6,069 bases of DNA from Alphaproteobacteria bacterium (GTDB lineage Bacteria > Pseudomonadota > Alphaproteobacteria > UBA9219): contig JAQUUS010000105.1 in NCBI GenBank assembly GCA_028693775.1, forward strand, positions 1 to 6,069, read 5' to 3'. The notes under the pieces were generated by a model. That model worked only from the letters and a program-made list of their open reading frames with translations. It was not told where the DNA came from and made no database searches. Positions 5,375 through 6,069 of this stretch are shown here, one piece after another. The position numbers and the translations under genes are program-made. Each line of letters opens with the position of its first letter. Position 1 is the stretch's first letter.

Positions 5375-5381
5375 AAAGGAG
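5375..5381 (+). promoter_or_regulatory. Strong ribosome binding site of the flagellin gene
   Basis: AAAGGAG lies 7 nt before the ATG at 5389, ideal for a highly expressed gene, and fixes the start. Confidence 0.85.
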
Positions 5382-5388
5382 TTCCACT

Positions 5389-6069
5389 ATGGCTATTGGT
5401 GATATTACCCTGAGCGGCGCCGCCCAGGCGAACCTGACAGCTCTGCAAAACACGGCAACGCTGTTGGCCCAAACCCAGAAGCATTTGTCCACGGGCAAGG
5501 TCGTTAACTCGGCCTCCGATAACGCGACAAAGTACTTCGCATCGCAAGGCTTCCTCAACACGGCGAACAACCTCGACACCGTCAAGAGTAACCTTTCGAC
5601 ATCGCTGGAAGCGGTGAACTCGTTCAACAACTCGATTTCCAGCGTTACGGAAGTCATCAACCAGCTGCAAGGTCTCTGCACACAGGCTTTGTCGACGTCT
5701 GATACAACGACGCGTACCAGCCTTTCGGAGCAGTATACAGCGCTTTGCTCGCAGCTTGACGAGATGGTGGCGGACTCGGCCTTCAACGGTACCAACCTGT
5801 TGAACGACGCGGCTGAAACCAACTACATGCGCGTCTATTTTAACGCCGACAACACGACCTACGTCGACATTCAAGGCGTTGATCTGACATCTGCGACGTT
5901 GATCGGTTCTGCTTCGGCTACGAACTCGTGGGGCAGCACGGCTGACATTCAGACCGACCAGGCAAACCTGCTGACGGCCTTGGCGTCCCTGACAGCAAAC
6001 GCATCAAGTTTCGGTGGTAACGCGACTCTGATTCAAACCAGGCAAACGTTTACCGACAACATGATCTCA
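5389..6069 (+). CDS. Flagellin, 3' end cut off by the window
   Basis: Flagellin is the filament subunit exported by the flagellar type III system. The frame is open from ATG 5389 to the last base (227 residues). The N-terminal D0/D1 region is recognisable: TLLAQTQKHLSTGKVVNSASDNATKYFAS (residues 23-51; written here as a landmark with LSTGKVVNSASDN as its core). ND1 helices continue through YTALCSQLDEMVADSAFNGTNLL (116-138, core MVADSAFNGTNLL). The central part (about 141-200) is short, so this is a compact flagellin without a large variable domain. The C-terminal D1/D0 begins near 200 and includes IQTRQTFTDNMI (215-226). About 50-60 residues are probably missing. Two cysteines (97 and 120) in D1 are unusual. 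Control is probably by sigma-54, an upstream activator and a structured leader. Confidence 0.95.
   Translation, partial: MAIGDITLSGAAQANLTALQNTATLLAQTQKHLSTGKVVNSASDNATKYFASQGFLNTANNLDTVKSNLSTSLEAVNSFNNSISSVTEVINQLQGLCTQALSTSDTTTRTSLSEQYTALCSQLDEMVADSAFNGTNLLNDAAETNYMRVYFNADNTTYVDIQGVDLTSATLIGSASATNSWGSTADIQTDQANLLTALASLTANASSFGGNATLIQTRQTFTDNMIS

Larger units (their letters stand above)
5043..5388. other. Divergent intergenic control region, rnd operon / flagellin
   Basis: This 346-bp stretch holds no convincing gene. Its left third carries a weak candidate promoter for the minus-strand rnd-lptCAB operon. The rest is accounted for by plus-strand flagellin control elements: paired palindromes, IHF-like site, sigma-54 promoter, two leader hairpins and ribosome site. 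About 5139-5184 shows nothing clear apart from an isolated AGGAGG at 5151-5156. Confidence 0.6.

Noticed and set aside
4375..5874. A 499-codon open frame on the minus strand covering ribonuclease D, the intergenic region and the 5' part of flagellin.
   Set aside because: It is antisense to a clear flagellin and out of frame with a clear RNase D. Its protein is rich in R, C and H without any recognisable domain and runs through well-supported promoter elements, so it is most likely a chance frame.
1..6069. Search for mobile elements, CRISPR arrays, tRNA or rRNA genes and att sites.
   Set aside because: No transposase or integrase, no regularly spaced repeats and no RNA gene signatures were seen; gene content looks like ordinary chromosomal core.

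Overview
The window looks like chromosomal DNA from a flagellated, LPS-bearing alphaproteobacterium of moderate GC content. The clues are the compact ribonuclease D - lptC - lptA - lptB cluster, a type of arrangement common in Alphaproteobacteria, and a flagellin of the alphaproteobacterial kind behind a sigma-54 promoter. A free-living Micavibrio- or Rhodospirillales-like lineage is my best guess, but genus cannot be fixed from this sequence.

Layout. Positions 1-314 (+) hold the 3' end of a YqaA/DedA-type (VTT domain) membrane protein. It converges on, and overlaps by 27 bp, a two-gene minus-strand unit: a GNAT-like protein (1044-1808) followed 36 bp downstream by a cysteine-rich protein of unknown function (288-1007). 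Upstream of these on the same strand lies the LPS-transport operon, read right to left: a short ribonuclease D (4410-5042), lptC (3708-4370), lptA (2745-3605) and lptB (1954-2748). lptA and lptB overlap at GTGA. The 145-bp gap after lptB holds two terminator-like hairpins with an extended -10 promoter lying across the second, so the GNAT unit is probably transcribed separately. From 5389 to the right edge (+) lies a flagellin gene cut off by the window end, divergent from ribonuclease D.

How the genes work together. LptB is the cytoplasmic ATPase of the LPS exporter. LptC is its single-pass inner-membrane partner, and LptA is the periplasmic bridge that carries LPS toward LptD. LptA is unusually long here and shows an internal tandem duplication. 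The GNAT-like and cysteine-rich genes have no evident link to LPS transport.

The most interesting stretch is the 346-bp divergent region 5043-5388. It appears to carry a complete enhancer-dependent flagellar control region. There are two GG-N-A...TTGCC palindromes whose centres are exactly 30 bp apart, an IHF-like site, a strong sigma-54 -24/-12 element, and a 77-nt leader with two perfect hairpins, the first starting almost at the predicted transcript 5' end. No wholly new system is evident. The regulatory architecture, the duplicated LptA and the two cysteines in the flagellin D1 region are the points most worth checking.
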